Below, one piece after another: positions 9,300 to 17,598 of a stretch of DNA of 64,000 nucleotides (position 1 is its first letter; the number at the start of each line of letters is the position of its first letter). The DNA is from an uncultured Alphaproteobacteria bacterium (GTDB taxonomy: Bacteria; Pseudomonadota; Alphaproteobacteria; HIMB59; GCA-002718135): the NCBI GenBank assembly GCA_902571865.1, contig CACGDO010000008.1:1-64000 (forward strand), given 5' to 3'. A program made the position numbers and the translations under genes. Under the pieces are notes generated by a model. The model had not been told where the DNA came from. It did not search any database and worked only from the letters and a program-made list of their open reading frames with translations.

Positions 9300-9337
9300 A
9301 ATAATTTAATAACACTATTGTTAAATAATAATTGATT

Positions 9338-9375
9338 TATTCATTATTTTGAATAATATTCAAAAAAAATGAATA
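9338..9375. promoter_or_regulatory. Putative LacI-family operator, four half-sites, divergent promoter region
   Basis: TATTCA at 9338-9343, a 6-base spacer, then TGAATA at 9350-9355 form an 18-bp palindrome. It is followed at once by TATTCA at 9357-9362 and TGAATA at 9370-9375. The core TTGAATA-A-TATTCAA (9349-9363) is itself palindromic. It sits between the divergent SnoaL/hpsN-like operon and the cupin operon. The same TATTCA-N6-TGAATA spacing recurs at 13542 and 16188. Binding by the LacI protein at 15170 is inferred. Confidence 0.6.
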
Positions 9376-9390
9376 AAAGATCATTACAAT

Positions 9391-10362
9391 ATGTCAATTA
9401 ATATTACATCTAGATTAGCCAAATTCGATGAACTTATTCCTAGTAATATACCATTTGTTGAGGGAAAACTAAAAGGTCATCAAGATAGGAAAAATTATTC
9501 AGTTATAGGACCTGGTGTAAGTGAGGATGCTAAACAAAATGTTAAAATAGCTGAAGAACATGGCTTTAATATTGGTGCTGTCAGTGCTGCGCCAATGAAT
9601 GGCTCTGGATTACATAGTCACACAACAGCTGAAGTTTTTATAATTCACTCAGGTGCCTGGCGTTTTTATTGGGGTGTTGATGGCACAGAAGGAGAAGTAA
9701 TACTAAAAAAAGGTGACATCGCTTCTTTTCCCACAAACATGTTTAGAGGTTTTCAAAATGTAAGTGATGAAGAAGCGCTAATGTTTGTTGTACTCGGTGA
9801 AAATGATCCAGGTGTTATTACTTGGACACCTAAACTTTTAAAAGATGCAAAAGAATCTGGCATGGTATTAATGAATGATAATTCTTTAATCGACATAGAG
9901 AAACAGAAAATAACAGATGAAACTAAAATTATTCAGCCACTAGAAGATAATGAATTAGAGAGTTTCGATCATTACTCTTCAGAAGACATAGAAAAGTTTG
10001 TTATTCGATTTAATGATAAAGATAAATATTTTGTCGATGATGATCACTATCAATCTAATAAAATTATCAACTACATTGATCAGTTTCAAATTCATGATAA
10101 ATCTTTTACCCCTAATATACCGCATGCAACAGGTTTTAGCCTTTCACTTCTCAACGGCAAAAGTGCTCATATACATGAATACAAACTGGAGAAATCAGAA
10201 GTGTATCATTGTTTATCTGGTGAATGGGAAATAGATTGTGATGGAGACAAAGTTGTAATTAAAGAAAAAGATACTTTTTCTGTTCCAAAAAATTCACTTC
10301 GTTCAATCAGACAGATAAGTGATCATGATGGTAATTTATTTATAATACGACAAACTAATTAA
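9391..10362 (+). CDS. Bicupin protein
   Basis: This 323-residue protein has two cupin beta-barrels. The first, about residues 60-140, has metal-ligand spacing GLHSHTTAEVF, then KKGDIASFPTNMFRGFQN. The second, about residues 245-320, has AHIHEYKLEKSEVYH and KEKDTFSVPKNSLRSI. The His-x-His-x4-Glu arrangement suggests a divalent metal site, as in gentisate-type dioxygenases and many isomerases. The reaction cannot be read from sequence. It opens the plus-strand operon with a (frameshifted) SnoaL gene and the MetE-like gene, directly downstream of the palindromic operator cluster. The association with several SnoaL proteins suggests a role in converting an unusual ring or enol intermediate, which is inference. 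Confidence 0.75.
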   Translation: MSINITSRLAKFDELIPSNIPFVEGKLKGHQDRKNYSVIGPGVSEDAKQNVKIAEEHGFNIGAVSAAPMNGSGLHSHTTAEVFIIHSGAWRFYWGVDGTEGEVILKKGDIASFPTNMFRGFQNVSDEEALMFVVLGENDPGVITWTPKLLKDAKESGMVLMNDNSLIDIEKQKITDETKIIQPLEDNELESFDHYSSEDIEKFVIRFNDKDKYFVDDDHYQSNKIINYIDQFQIHDKSFTPNIPHATGFSLSLLNGKSAHIHEYKLEKSEVYHCLSGEWEIDCDGDKVVIKEKDTFSVPKNSLRSIRQISDHDGNLFIIRQTN

Positions 10363-10373
10363 ATATTAATTAT

Positions 10374-11367
10374 ATGAAAGGATTTGATTCACAATTCAAA
10401 GATTTTCCTGATTATATTTTAAAGATCACATATCAAATTTGGGAAAACAATGATGTTGAAGCAATAAGAGATTATTATGCTGATACTCCAAATGTAAGCC
10501 TCCCCACACCTACAAGATCTCCATCTGGAGTAATTTATGGTGCAGACCCAGTAATTGAAAGTACCTATGCTAGTAAAAAACTATTTCCCGACAGAACACT
10601 TTTAGGTGAAGATGTAATTTGGAGAGGAAATGATGATGAGGGATATTTTTCATCACATCGCATTTTATCAACCTCTACTCATTCTGTTAGTGGGATGTAT
10701 GGGAAAGCGACAGGAAAAAAACTGTATTACCGCACTATTGCTGATTGTGCATGCATGAATAATCAAGTTTATGATGAGTGGCTTGTGAGAGATCAAGGAG
10801 CAATTGTGAGACAAATTGGAATTGATCCCAAGAAATTTGCAAGCAATCTTATTAAAGATGAAGGTGGTCCTGAAAAAGCTAGTAAACCTTTTGATGAAAA
10901 TACACCTGTTAAATCAATTTATAAATCTCCTATATTAGCATCTGGTAATATTGGAGAATTATATTCAAATATCTTAACCTCTATTATGAACATCAATTTA
11001 GAGAAAACAATAAATGATAGTTATGACAGAGCCATACAGCAATTTCAACCAGGGGGAAATACTCACTATGGTACGGATGAGGTAATAAAATTTTGGAAAC
11101 AATTAAGAGATGCTTTTCCTAATGCATTGTTCTCAGTCGAGCACATTGCTTTTACTGAAGAAAAAACATGAGCCTAAAAAAGCTTCAGTTCGATGGTCTA
11201 TGGTAGGTAAACATGAAGGAGATGGCCTTTTTGGGAAAGCCTCTAATTCAAAAATTTATATAATGGGTATCAATCATGTTGAATTTGGTGAAAGAGGTAT
11301 TAAAAATGAATGGGTTCTCTATGATGAAACGATGATCTGGAAACAGATTTTATTAAAAACAGGTTAA
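10374..11367 (+). pseudogene. Tandem SnoaL/NTF2-fold protein B, interrupted by a frameshift
   Basis: The first frame (10374-11171) reads 265 residues and stops shortly after AFTEEKT. The rest of the protein continues in the +1 frame (EPKKASVRWSMVGKHEGDG and so on) to 11367. Removing one A from the A6 run at 11161-11166 restores a single frame of about 330 residues. That product aligns end to end with residues 51-379 of the paralogue at 13613, including the shared start MKGF..Q.K and TYQIWE. Either the gene is broken or the A-run is a sequencing error. Two SnoaL domains are visible, about residues 5-165 and 195-330. It lies 11 bp after the bicupin gene and 4 bp before the MetE-like gene. Confidence 0.75.
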
Positions 11368-11371
11368 TTTA

Positions 11372-12499
11372 ATGTCTAATATTTTAACAACACATGTTGG
11401 AAGCCTTCCTAGGTCAAAAGAACTTTCAGAATTTTTATTTGCAAAAGATAAAGGAGAGAAATTTAGTCAAAGTAGTTTTGATGAAGTATTAAAAAACAAC
11501 GTGCAAAGTGTTGTTAAAAGTCAACTTGATGTTGGAATTGATTTTGTCAGTGATGGGGAGATGAGTAAAATTAGCTATGCTACATATATTAAAGATAGAA
11601 TTGATGGGTTCTCAGGTGAAAGCGAAAGAAGAGCACCTGCTGATCTTGATGATTTTCCAGAATACAAAGAAAAGATTGCTAAAAGTGGTGGCACACCAAC
11701 TTATACCAGACCATGTTGTACAAACGAATTAAAAGTAAAAGATGAAACGTCTCTTCTAAAGGATATAAATAATTTTAAAAACTCACTTGATAAACTAAAT
11801 CACCGACATGCATTTATGAACTCAGCATCACCTGGCGTCATAAATGTTTTTATGCCAAATAAATTTTATAGTACCGAAGATGAATATTTGGATAAATTAT
11901 CTAATATTATGGCTAAAGAATATGAGCTAATAACAAAATCAGATATCCAAGTTCAATTAGATTGCCCAGACCTTGCTTTAGCAAGACATATGAATTTTAA
12001 AAATTTATCAGAAGATGAGTTTATTAAACGTGCAGAACTACAAATTGAATGCCTAAATTCAGCATTATCTAATGTAGATGTTGAACAAACTAGAATGCAT
12101 ATATGTTGGGGTAATTATGAAGGACCCCACACACACGATATTGCTTTAGAGAAAATATTACCTATAATTTTGAAATCAAAGATAAAGTACTTTCTCATTG
12201 AATCTTCTAATCCTAGGCACGCACATGAATGGAAAGTTTTTCAAGATATAAATTTGCCAAAAGATAAAGTCTTAGTACCTGGTGTAATCGACTCAACCTC
12301 TAATTTTGTAGAACATCCGGAAGTTGTTGCAGATAGATTAATTCAGTTTTCTACAGTCATTCCAAAAGATCAATTAATGGCAGGGACAGATTGTGGTTTT
12401 AGTACATTTGCTGGTTTTGGAAAAATTGATGAAAAAATTTGTTATGAAAAGCTTCATGCATTAGTTGAGGGTACTAAACTTGCCTCAAAAGTTATCTAA
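11372..12499 (+). CDS. Short MetE-like zinc methyltransferase-family protein (paralogue 1)
   Basis: This 375-residue protein resembles the catalytic C-terminal half of cobalamin-independent methionine synthase. It opens TTHVGSLPRSKEL and has the zinc ligands His-x-Cys (MHICWG, about residues 241-246) and a late Cys in GTDCGF near residue 340. Full MetE is about 750 residues, and the missing N-terminal half binds polyglutamyl methylfolate. Relatives of this size include core-MetE proteins and epoxyalkane:coenzyme M transferases, all of which activate a thiol on zinc. Its position in the LacI-type regulon with SnoaL and cupin genes argues for alkyl or thiol transfer in a catabolic route and against methionine synthesis. 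It overlaps the convergent gene by 8 bp. Confidence 0.75.
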   Translation: MSNILTTHVGSLPRSKELSEFLFAKDKGEKFSQSSFDEVLKNNVQSVVKSQLDVGIDFVSDGEMSKISYATYIKDRIDGFSGESERRAPADLDDFPEYKEKIAKSGGTPTYTRPCCTNELKVKDETSLLKDINNFKNSLDKLNHRHAFMNSASPGVINVFMPNKFYSTEDEYLDKLSNIMAKEYELITKSDIQVQLDCPDLALARHMNFKNLSEDEFIKRAELQIECLNSALSNVDVEQTRMHICWGNYEGPHTHDIALEKILPIILKSKIKYFLIESSNPRHAHEWKVFQDINLPKDKVLVPGVIDSTSNFVEHPEVVADRLIQFSTVIPKDQLMAGTDCGFSTFAGFGKIDEKICYEKLHALVEGTKLASKVI

Positions 12500-13505
12500 T
12501 TACTGATATAAAAAATTTTGCTCTTTCTAAAAGATCTACTCCTAGTTTCTTTAAAAAATGTAAATGATCAATAAAGATCCAGTTTTCAGCCAGTTTATCT
12601 CCATCTCTTCGATATAAATCTACAACTCTCATTTCTGATTCAATGTCACTTGCATTTGTTAAGCCTAAATATCCTCCTTTGGGTTTCATAATTAAATTTG
12701 GCCAACCAAACCAACCACCTAGATCATCTTCAGAGCTACTAAGTATGTGTCCATTGAAACTAACAAACTCTAAACCATCTTGAAATGGTTTTGTGTGACC
12801 TTTTTGATAACCATCAATAGTATATGAAGCTCCTACTCCTCCCGGTCCCCACCAAATCATGTCATCATGCCAATCTAATTCTAATTCTTCTTTATAAGAT
12901 TGCATTTTAGATCCTGTAACAAGTCGATCGCGCATTCTATGAATTAAATCTAATGTTTTTTGACTTTCACTTTCATTAGAAATATCAAATTTTAAACCTT
13001 TATGATTCATTGGTCCAGGTGTTACACAAACAAGACCTGTAGATTCAGGAATTATAGAAAGACCTAGTTGCTGCATTAAATTCATTACATCTAAAAAAAT
13101 AGCTCCTTCAGTAATTTTGTTATTTTCCAATTTGTAAAATTCTGCAAATCTTAATAAAATTGATTTATTATTTGGTTTAAGGCCTACAAACGGCTTATTG
13201 AAAACACCCATGAAATGACCCATACTGGAGATCCATTTCCCTTTATTTTTATCTAATGAATTTATCCCAGCATAAAATATATCTAATCGACGTTGTATAG
13301 GTGAAAATGAATCTTTAATTGGTTTCCAAAGATTATTAGCAACAAGATCTATACTGCTTAGTTCGTTGAATGGGTGGGTGCATTTCATACTAAAATCTTC
13401 TGATGCGTATTTCGATATAACTTCAGATAATGAATCAATGTTGCAACTATCTATTTCATTGAAATAATCTAATACTAATTTTTTTTCTGCTTGGAGATCA
13501 GTCAT
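12492..13505 (-). CDS. Tandem SnoaL/NTF2-fold (ester-cyclase-like) protein C
   Basis: This 337-residue protein has two SnoaL-type domains, about residues 10-150 and 185-330. It is paralogous to protein A at 8202: both have FVGLKPNNKSI or WLGVKPTNKTI in the first domain and the block WHDDMIWWGPGGVG or WHPKMMWYGPSGIG in the second. It is transcribed alone on the minus strand, divergent from the SnoaL pair at 13613. The 107-bp gap holds a putative operator. Its 3' end overlaps the MetE-like gene by 8 bp on the opposite strand. No catalytic residues can be assigned with confidence and no signal peptide is present. Confidence 0.73.
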   Translation of the reverse strand: MTDLQAEKKLVLDYFNEIDSCNIDSLSEVISKYASEDFSMKCTHPFNELSSIDLVANNLWKPIKDSFSPIQRRLDIFYAGINSLDKNKGKWISSMGHFMGVFNKPFVGLKPNNKSILLRFAEFYKLENNKITEGAIFLDVMNLMQQLGLSIIPESTGLVCVTPGPMNHKGLKFDISNESESQKTLDLIHRMRDRLVTGSKMQSYKEELELDWHDDMIWWGPGGVGASYTIDGYQKGHTKPFQDGLEFVSFNGHILSSSEDDLGGWFGWPNLIMKPKGGYLGLTNASDIESEMRVVDLYRRDGDKLAENWIFIDHLHFLKKLGVDLLERAKFFISVIR

Positions 13506-13541
13506 TGCATTTTGATTATATTAATAAACTAAAAAAGACAA

Positions 13542-13579
13542 TATTCATTTTTTTGAATAAAATTTCATTGCTTTGAAAT
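13542..13579. promoter_or_regulatory. Putative LacI-family operator between divergent SnoaL genes
   Basis: TATTCA at 13542-13547 and TGAATA at 13554-13559 are separated by exactly 6 bases, as at 9338 and 16188. A degenerate second copy, TTTCA-N6-TGAAA, lies at 13563-13578, its centre 20 bp from the first, about two helical turns. It would control both the minus-strand gene ending at 12492 and the plus-strand pair starting at 13613. Confidence 0.58.
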
Positions 13580-13612
13580 ATTTTTAAATGTATCTCATTA
13601 CAAATACAAATT

Positions 13613-14752
13613 ATGAAATTTAATAAAATTACAGACAAAAGACCAGAAGCCCTTCACGATCATCATATGCCTAAGAGTTATGATATTTCATTAAAAGCAT
13701 ACGGTGGTGGAGGAACAGTTAAATCATTAAATCCAAAACCAAAAAAACTTAAATATCAATCAATGAAGGGGTTTGAGGATCAGTATAAAAATATAATCGA
13801 TTATATTGTAAGGATTACGTATCAAATATGGGAAGAAAAAAATATTGGCTATATCTATGACACCTACAGTAAAGATTGCAGAGTTTGGGATGAATTTGGT
13901 TTACAATCTGGATCTGAAAAAATTGTAGCTGATACTGTACATACAAACAACGCTTTTCCAGATATTCGATTATTTGCAGATGAAGTTATTTGGGCAGGGG
14001 ATGAAAATGCAAGTTTTCATACTTCGCATAGAACAATTATTACTGGAACAAATACTGGATTTAGCAAATTTTCCAAACCAACAGGTAAAAAAGTAAGATT
14101 ATTTTGTATTGCGAATTGTGTAGCCAAAAATAATGAAATTTATTACGAAAATGTTGTCTACGATACAGCAGGTTTAATTAAACAACTCGGATTAGATTTA
14201 AATAAGGTTGCTAAGCAACTTGTTAATGAGGGAATTGCAGGACCCTATGCCCCTCATTTTAAAAACTCTAAACCAACAAGAAATATTACTAAATTAAAAC
14301 CAATTAGTTTTGATATTCCAGATAAAATTACAAATGTAAGAGAGTTTGTTCATGCAGTTTATGATACAATTTGGAATAGACGAAATTTTTCTGCAATAAA
14401 TAAAGCATACTCTAGTAAGGTAGAATTTGAAGGTTCAACTGGTCGTAAATTTAAAGGGGTTTTGCAATTAAGAAAATTTATAATTTCACTTTTAGCTTCG
14501 TTTCCTGATCTTGCACTCAGTATTGAAGATTTATACTGGATGGGAAATACAAAAGACGGTTATTTAGTATCGGTTCGTTGGGGCGCAGTAGGAACGCATA
14601 AAGGGAATGGCTCATATGGCCAACCATCTAATAGAGAAGTGTATTTGTGGGGAATCACTCAATGGAAAATTAAAAATAATAAAATTATTAAAGAGTGGAC
14701 TGGTTTTAATGAGCTTGCAATTCTAATGCAAATTTTAGGAGATAAAAAATGA
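13613..14752 (+). CDS. Tandem SnoaL/NTF2-fold protein D
   Basis: This 379-residue protein has a basic N-terminal extension of about 50 residues followed by two SnoaL/NTF2-like domains (about 55-215 and 240-379). It is the closest paralogue of the frameshifted gene at 10374. The alignment starts at MKGFEDQYKN and shares TYQIWE near the start and VRWGAVGTHKGNG near the end. The extension (MKFNKITDKRPEALHD) is absent from the paralogue and could be trimmed if translation starts at the internal Met near residue 51. It overlaps the next SnoaL gene by 4 bp (ATGA) and lies downstream of a putative operator. The function is unknown. Confidence 0.73.
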   Translation: MKFNKITDKRPEALHDHHMPKSYDISLKAYGGGGTVKSLNPKPKKLKYQSMKGFEDQYKNIIDYIVRITYQIWEEKNIGYIYDTYSKDCRVWDEFGLQSGSEKIVADTVHTNNAFPDIRLFADEVIWAGDENASFHTSHRTIITGTNTGFSKFSKPTGKKVRLFCIANCVAKNNEIYYENVVYDTAGLIKQLGLDLNKVAKQLVNEGIAGPYAPHFKNSKPTRNITKLKPISFDIPDKITNVREFVHAVYDTIWNRRNFSAINKAYSSKVEFEGSTGRKFKGVLQLRKFIISLLASFPDLALSIEDLYWMGNTKDGYLVSVRWGAVGTHKGNGSYGQPSNREVYLWGITQWKIKNNKIIKEWTGFNELAILMQILGDKK

Positions 14753-15168
14753 CTTTAGATGAAAGTAAGAAATTATTAGCTGATATGTATGATGCACTTA
14801 ATGCTCAAGATCTAGAAGCACAACATAAGTACTGGCATGATAATATGGTTTGGCACGGTCCTCCAGGTTTTGGCGATATCCATGGTATAGAAAATTTTAA
14901 ATATAAAGTTCTAAAACCTTTTTATGAAGCATTTCCAGATTATCATGTAAAAAATGATATCGTAGTTGCTGAAGGTGAGTGGATTAGTGCAACGGGATTT
15001 TTAACAGGCACGCATAGTGGAACATATCTTGGAGTAGAACCAACAGGCAAATCTATAAAAATGCAATTTTCAGATTTTTGGACAATTAAAGATGGAAAGT
15101 TTTTAGATAATTACGTTATGGTAGATAATCACGGTGTTTTTGAACAGATGGGATTAAAATTTAAATAA
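14749..15168 (+). CDS. Single-domain SnoaL/NTF2-fold protein E
   Basis: This 139-residue protein is one SnoaL-type domain. It carries the block WHDNMVWHGPPGFGD (about residues 25-39) shared with the second domains of proteins A and C, then FEAFPDYH-like and GVEPTGKSIKMQFSDFW segments typical of ester-cyclase-like proteins. It is translationally coupled to the upstream tandem SnoaL gene (ATGA overlap), so the two may form a hetero-oligomer. It ends 1 bp from the convergent LacI gene. Single-domain members of this fold usually dimerise, so the tandem paralogues may be fused dimers. That is inference. Confidence 0.76.
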   Translation: MTLDESKKLLADMYDALNAQDLEAQHKYWHDNMVWHGPPGFGDIHGIENFKYKVLKPFYEAFPDYHVKNDIVVAEGEWISATGFLTGTHSGTYLGVEPTGKSIKMQFSDFWTIKDGKFLDNYVMVDNHGVFEQMGLKFK

Positions 15169-15169
15169 A

Positions 15170-16168
15170 TTATTTTGTAGTTTTTCTTTTGATAAGTCTT
15201 CCCTGTACAATGTGATTTATAGGTTCAAAATCTGGATCCTTAATATATTCATTTATTAATTGAGTTGCTAGTTTTGACATTTGTCTAATAGGTTGTCTGA
15301 CAGTTGTTAGGTTATATGACTCCCAAGCTGACATTGATATATCGTCATAACCTATAATTTCTAATTGAGAAGGTGTTTTTAATGAAGTATTTTTTTTAAT
15401 ATAATCTAAACATCCAAAAGCCATTGTGTCATCAGCGCAAAATATTGCACTTATGTTTTTATTAAAAATTTTTTCAGTTGCTTGATATCCACCTTCATAA
15501 GTAAAAAAACCTTTTTCAGTCTTTAATTTAATTTTTTTATTATTTTTAAAATAATTTTTAAAACCTTTGCATCGCTCATCGCTAACAAAAGATCCTTTGG
15601 GTCCTTCAATGAGGCCTATATTTTTATGATTTTTTTTGGTAAAATATTCTGCAACTAATTCTCCTCCATTACGATGATCACACGCAACGGAACTTATCGT
15701 GGGTATATTCCAACTTCTATTATAAGCAATAAATTGTATTCTTTTTTGATTGCAGTCTTCAACAAATTTATCAGTAGGTTTTGTTGCTGATATTATTGCT
15801 ATCAGTTTTTCTTTTAAGTATGGCTGTATTAATTTTTCATCTAATTCTTCACCATCATCAGTGGTAATTAATAAAATTCTAAAGCCTCCATTCCTAAGTG
15901 CTTCATGTAACTCAATTAAAACTTCTGGATAATATCTGCTCGTTACATAAGGTAAAATAACAGCAACCAATCCACTATCATCATTAGATGCTAAATTAGA
16001 TGATGTGTAAGGTGCCTTATATTTTAATTTCTTGGCCGCTTCTAAAACTCTTAACTTTGTTCTACTAGAAATGCTGGCACCTTTAGTAAAACATCTGGAA
16101 ACTGCAGATTGGGATACTCCTGCTAGTTTTGCTACGTCCTGTGATGTCGCAGTCTTTTTAAAACTCAT
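15170..16168 (-). CDS. LacI-family transcriptional regulator
   Basis: This 332-residue regulator has an N-terminal helix-turn-helix of LacI type (TSQDVAKLAGVSQSAVSRCF, about residues 8-27, followed by the hinge helix EAAKKLKYK). A periplasmic-binding-protein-like effector domain runs from about residue 65. It is the only transcription factor I recognise in the window. It diverges from the ABC importer operon, and the gap contains the palindrome TATTCA-N6-TGAATA. The same palindrome precedes the SnoaL/hpsN-like and cupin operons, so it probably represses the whole 6.9-21 kb set and itself. The effector is probably a sugar-like substrate or intermediate. Regulation is inferred from operator position only. 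Confidence 0.9.
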   Translation of the reverse strand: MSFKKTATSQDVAKLAGVSQSAVSRCFTKGASISSRTKLRVLEAAKKLKYKAPYTSSNLASNDDSGLVAVILPYVTSRYYPEVLIELHEALRNGGFRILLITTDDGEELDEKLIQPYLKEKLIAIISATKPTDKFVEDCNQKRIQFIAYNRSWNIPTISSVACDHRNGGELVAEYFTKKNHKNIGLIEGPKGSFVSDERCKGFKNYFKNNKKIKLKTEKGFFTYEGGYQATEKIFNKNISAIFCADDTMAFGCLDYIKKNTSLKTPSQLEIIGYDDISMSAWESYNLTTVRQPIRQMSKLATQLINEYIKDPDFEPINHIVQGRLIKRKTTK

Positions 16169-16187
16169 GAATTATCCCCCATTTCAA

Positions 16188-16205
16188 TATTCAAAACCTT
16201 GAATA
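16188..16205. promoter_or_regulatory. Putative LacI-family operator, regulator/ABC importer intergenic region
   Basis: TATTCA at 16188-16193, a 6-base spacer, then TGAATA at 16200-16205. The wider repeat ATATTCAA-AACC-TTGAATAT is a perfect 20-bp palindrome. It lies 20 bp upstream of the lacI-type start codon and about 90 bp upstream of the binding-protein gene, a suitable place for autorepression and control of the importer. Confidence 0.65.
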
Positions 16206-16261
16206 TCAATTCATATTATTGCATTATTTCTTAATACTAATATAAAGGATTTATACTTAAA

Positions 16262-16274
16262 TGTGAATTTCACA
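16262..16274. promoter_or_regulatory. Short palindrome just upstream of the ABC binding-protein gene
   Basis: TGTGAA-T-TTCACA is a perfect 6+1+6 inverted repeat, ending 22 bp before the start codon at 16297. It could be an accessory operator close to the transcription start. Its half-sites differ from TATTCA/TGAATA and its spacing does not fit a CRP site. Confidence 0.35.
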
Positions 16275-16296
16275 CTTTATTAATAAGGGGAAATAT

Positions 16297-17532
16297 ATGA
16301 AAAAACTATTAATAGCTCTATTGTTCACATTTGTTAGCACAGGTGCTTATGCCGGCGGGCACTCACCTTGTGGAGTAACAGATGGATCAATAAAGATTCT
16401 TGCAAACGAGTTTACAACATACAGAATTTTCATGGATGAGGTAAAAAGTTGTGCAGGACCTGATGCAGATTTTTCTGTAACTCATTCAGTTGATCATAAT
16501 AAATTACAAGTTGCAGCACTTTCAGCTAATCCAGCTGAGTTCTCTGCTAAACTTGTAACTAATGGTTCAATTACAACTTTGATGAATGATAACCTAATTC
16601 GTCCACTTGATGATTTAGTCGCTAAATACGGAAGTGCATTACAAGATAATCAAAAGATCGTGATCGATGGTAAGATCTATGCAATTGCGTTTATGGCTAA
16701 TGCTCAACATCTTTGGTACAGAGAAAGCATTCTTAATGATTTAGGTATTGCTGTTCCTTCAACTTACGAAGAAGTAATTGTAGCTGCAGAAAAAATTAAG
16801 GCTTCTGGTAAAATGGCTAACCCATATGCTGGTGCTTTCAAATCTGGATGGAATCTTGGTCAAGAGTTTGTAAACATGTACCTTGGTCACGGAGGTGATT
16901 TCTTTAAAGCTGGAACAGCTGAAGTTAGTGTAAACAATGCTAAAGGTGTAGCTGCTCTTAACATGCTTAAAAGGTTAACCGAAGTAAGTAACCCAGATTT
17001 CTTAACTCAAGATACAAATGCAGTTAAAGAAGAATGGGAGTCAGGCAATGTAGCATTAATGCATGTTTGGAACTCTGGTGCAGCATCATTGCTAGATGAC
17101 GAAGGTGATCAAGCAATAAAAGCTGATACTAGACTTGCTAATTCTCCAACAGTCGGTGGTGGAAGTAAACCTGCTACTACTCTTTGGTGGGATGGATTTG
17201 GAATTGCAACAAATACTTCTGATGAAAATGCAGAAGCATCTTTTAGAGCTCTTTTAGGTGCAGCAACTTCAACAGAAATGGCAAATGCTAATCCAAATGC
17301 AACAATTTGGTTGATTGATGGTTATTCGCCTGGAGATACAGCAGGACCAGTTGTTGATGCTGCTAACAGAGGTGCAACACCTTACCCAAGCTTACCATAC
17401 ATGAGTCTATTACATGGTGCTTTGAGTACAGAGCTTGTTGAATTCCTTCAAGGAAATGAGTCTGCTGAAAAAGCATTAGCGGATGTAGAAGCTGCTTATG
17501 TAGCAAAAGCTACTGAGCAAGGTTTTCTATAA
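16297..17532 (+). CDS. Sugar-type ABC transporter substrate-binding protein
   Basis: This 411-residue periplasmic binding protein is of the family-1 carbohydrate type. MKKLLIALLFTFVSTGAYA is a clear signal peptide with predicted cleavage after AYA, giving a mature N-terminus Gly-Gly-His. The body has family stretches such as YAIAFMANAQHLWYRESIL and LWWDGFGIATNTSDENAEA. The ATG follows AAGGGG. It heads the operon with two permeases, behind a LacI-type operator, and is followed by a strong stem-loop before the permease genes. The ligand is unknown. The family usually binds mono- or oligosaccharides or polyols, but the neighbouring genes do not form any sugar pathway I know. Confidence 0.88.
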   Translation: MKKLLIALLFTFVSTGAYAGGHSPCGVTDGSIKILANEFTTYRIFMDEVKSCAGPDADFSVTHSVDHNKLQVAALSANPAEFSAKLVTNGSITTLMNDNLIRPLDDLVAKYGSALQDNQKIVIDGKIYAIAFMANAQHLWYRESILNDLGIAVPSTYEEVIVAAEKIKASGKMANPYAGAFKSGWNLGQEFVNMYLGHGGDFFKAGTAEVSVNNAKGVAALNMLKRLTEVSNPDFLTQDTNAVKEEWESGNVALMHVWNSGAASLLDDEGDQAIKADTRLANSPTVGGGSKPATTLWWDGFGIATNTSDENAEASFRALLGAATSTEMANANPNATIWLIDGYSPGDTAGPVVDAANRGATPYPSLPYMSLLHGALSTELVEFLQGNESAEKALADVEAAYVAKATEQGFL

Positions 17533-17552
17533 ACCTTATAATTATTTATGAT

Positions 17553-17586
17553 AAAGTGGAACATTATTATGTTCCACTTTTTTTTT
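17553..17586 (+). terminator. Stem-loop with U-tract after the binding-protein gene
   Basis: AAAGTGGAACA (17553-17563) pairs perfectly with TGTTCCACTTT (17570-17580) around a 6-base loop and is followed by a T-run. It lies between the binding-protein gene and its permeases, so it probably acts as a partial terminator or 3'-end stabiliser that raises binding-protein expression. Confidence 0.85.
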
Positions 17587-17598
17587 AATAAGAAATAG

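Noticed and set aside
16262..16274. TGTGAATTTCACA as a CRP/FNR-type site
   Set aside because: The half-sites are separated by only three bases (TGTGA-ATT-TCACA), not the six of a CRP site. It is kept only as a low-confidence palindrome.
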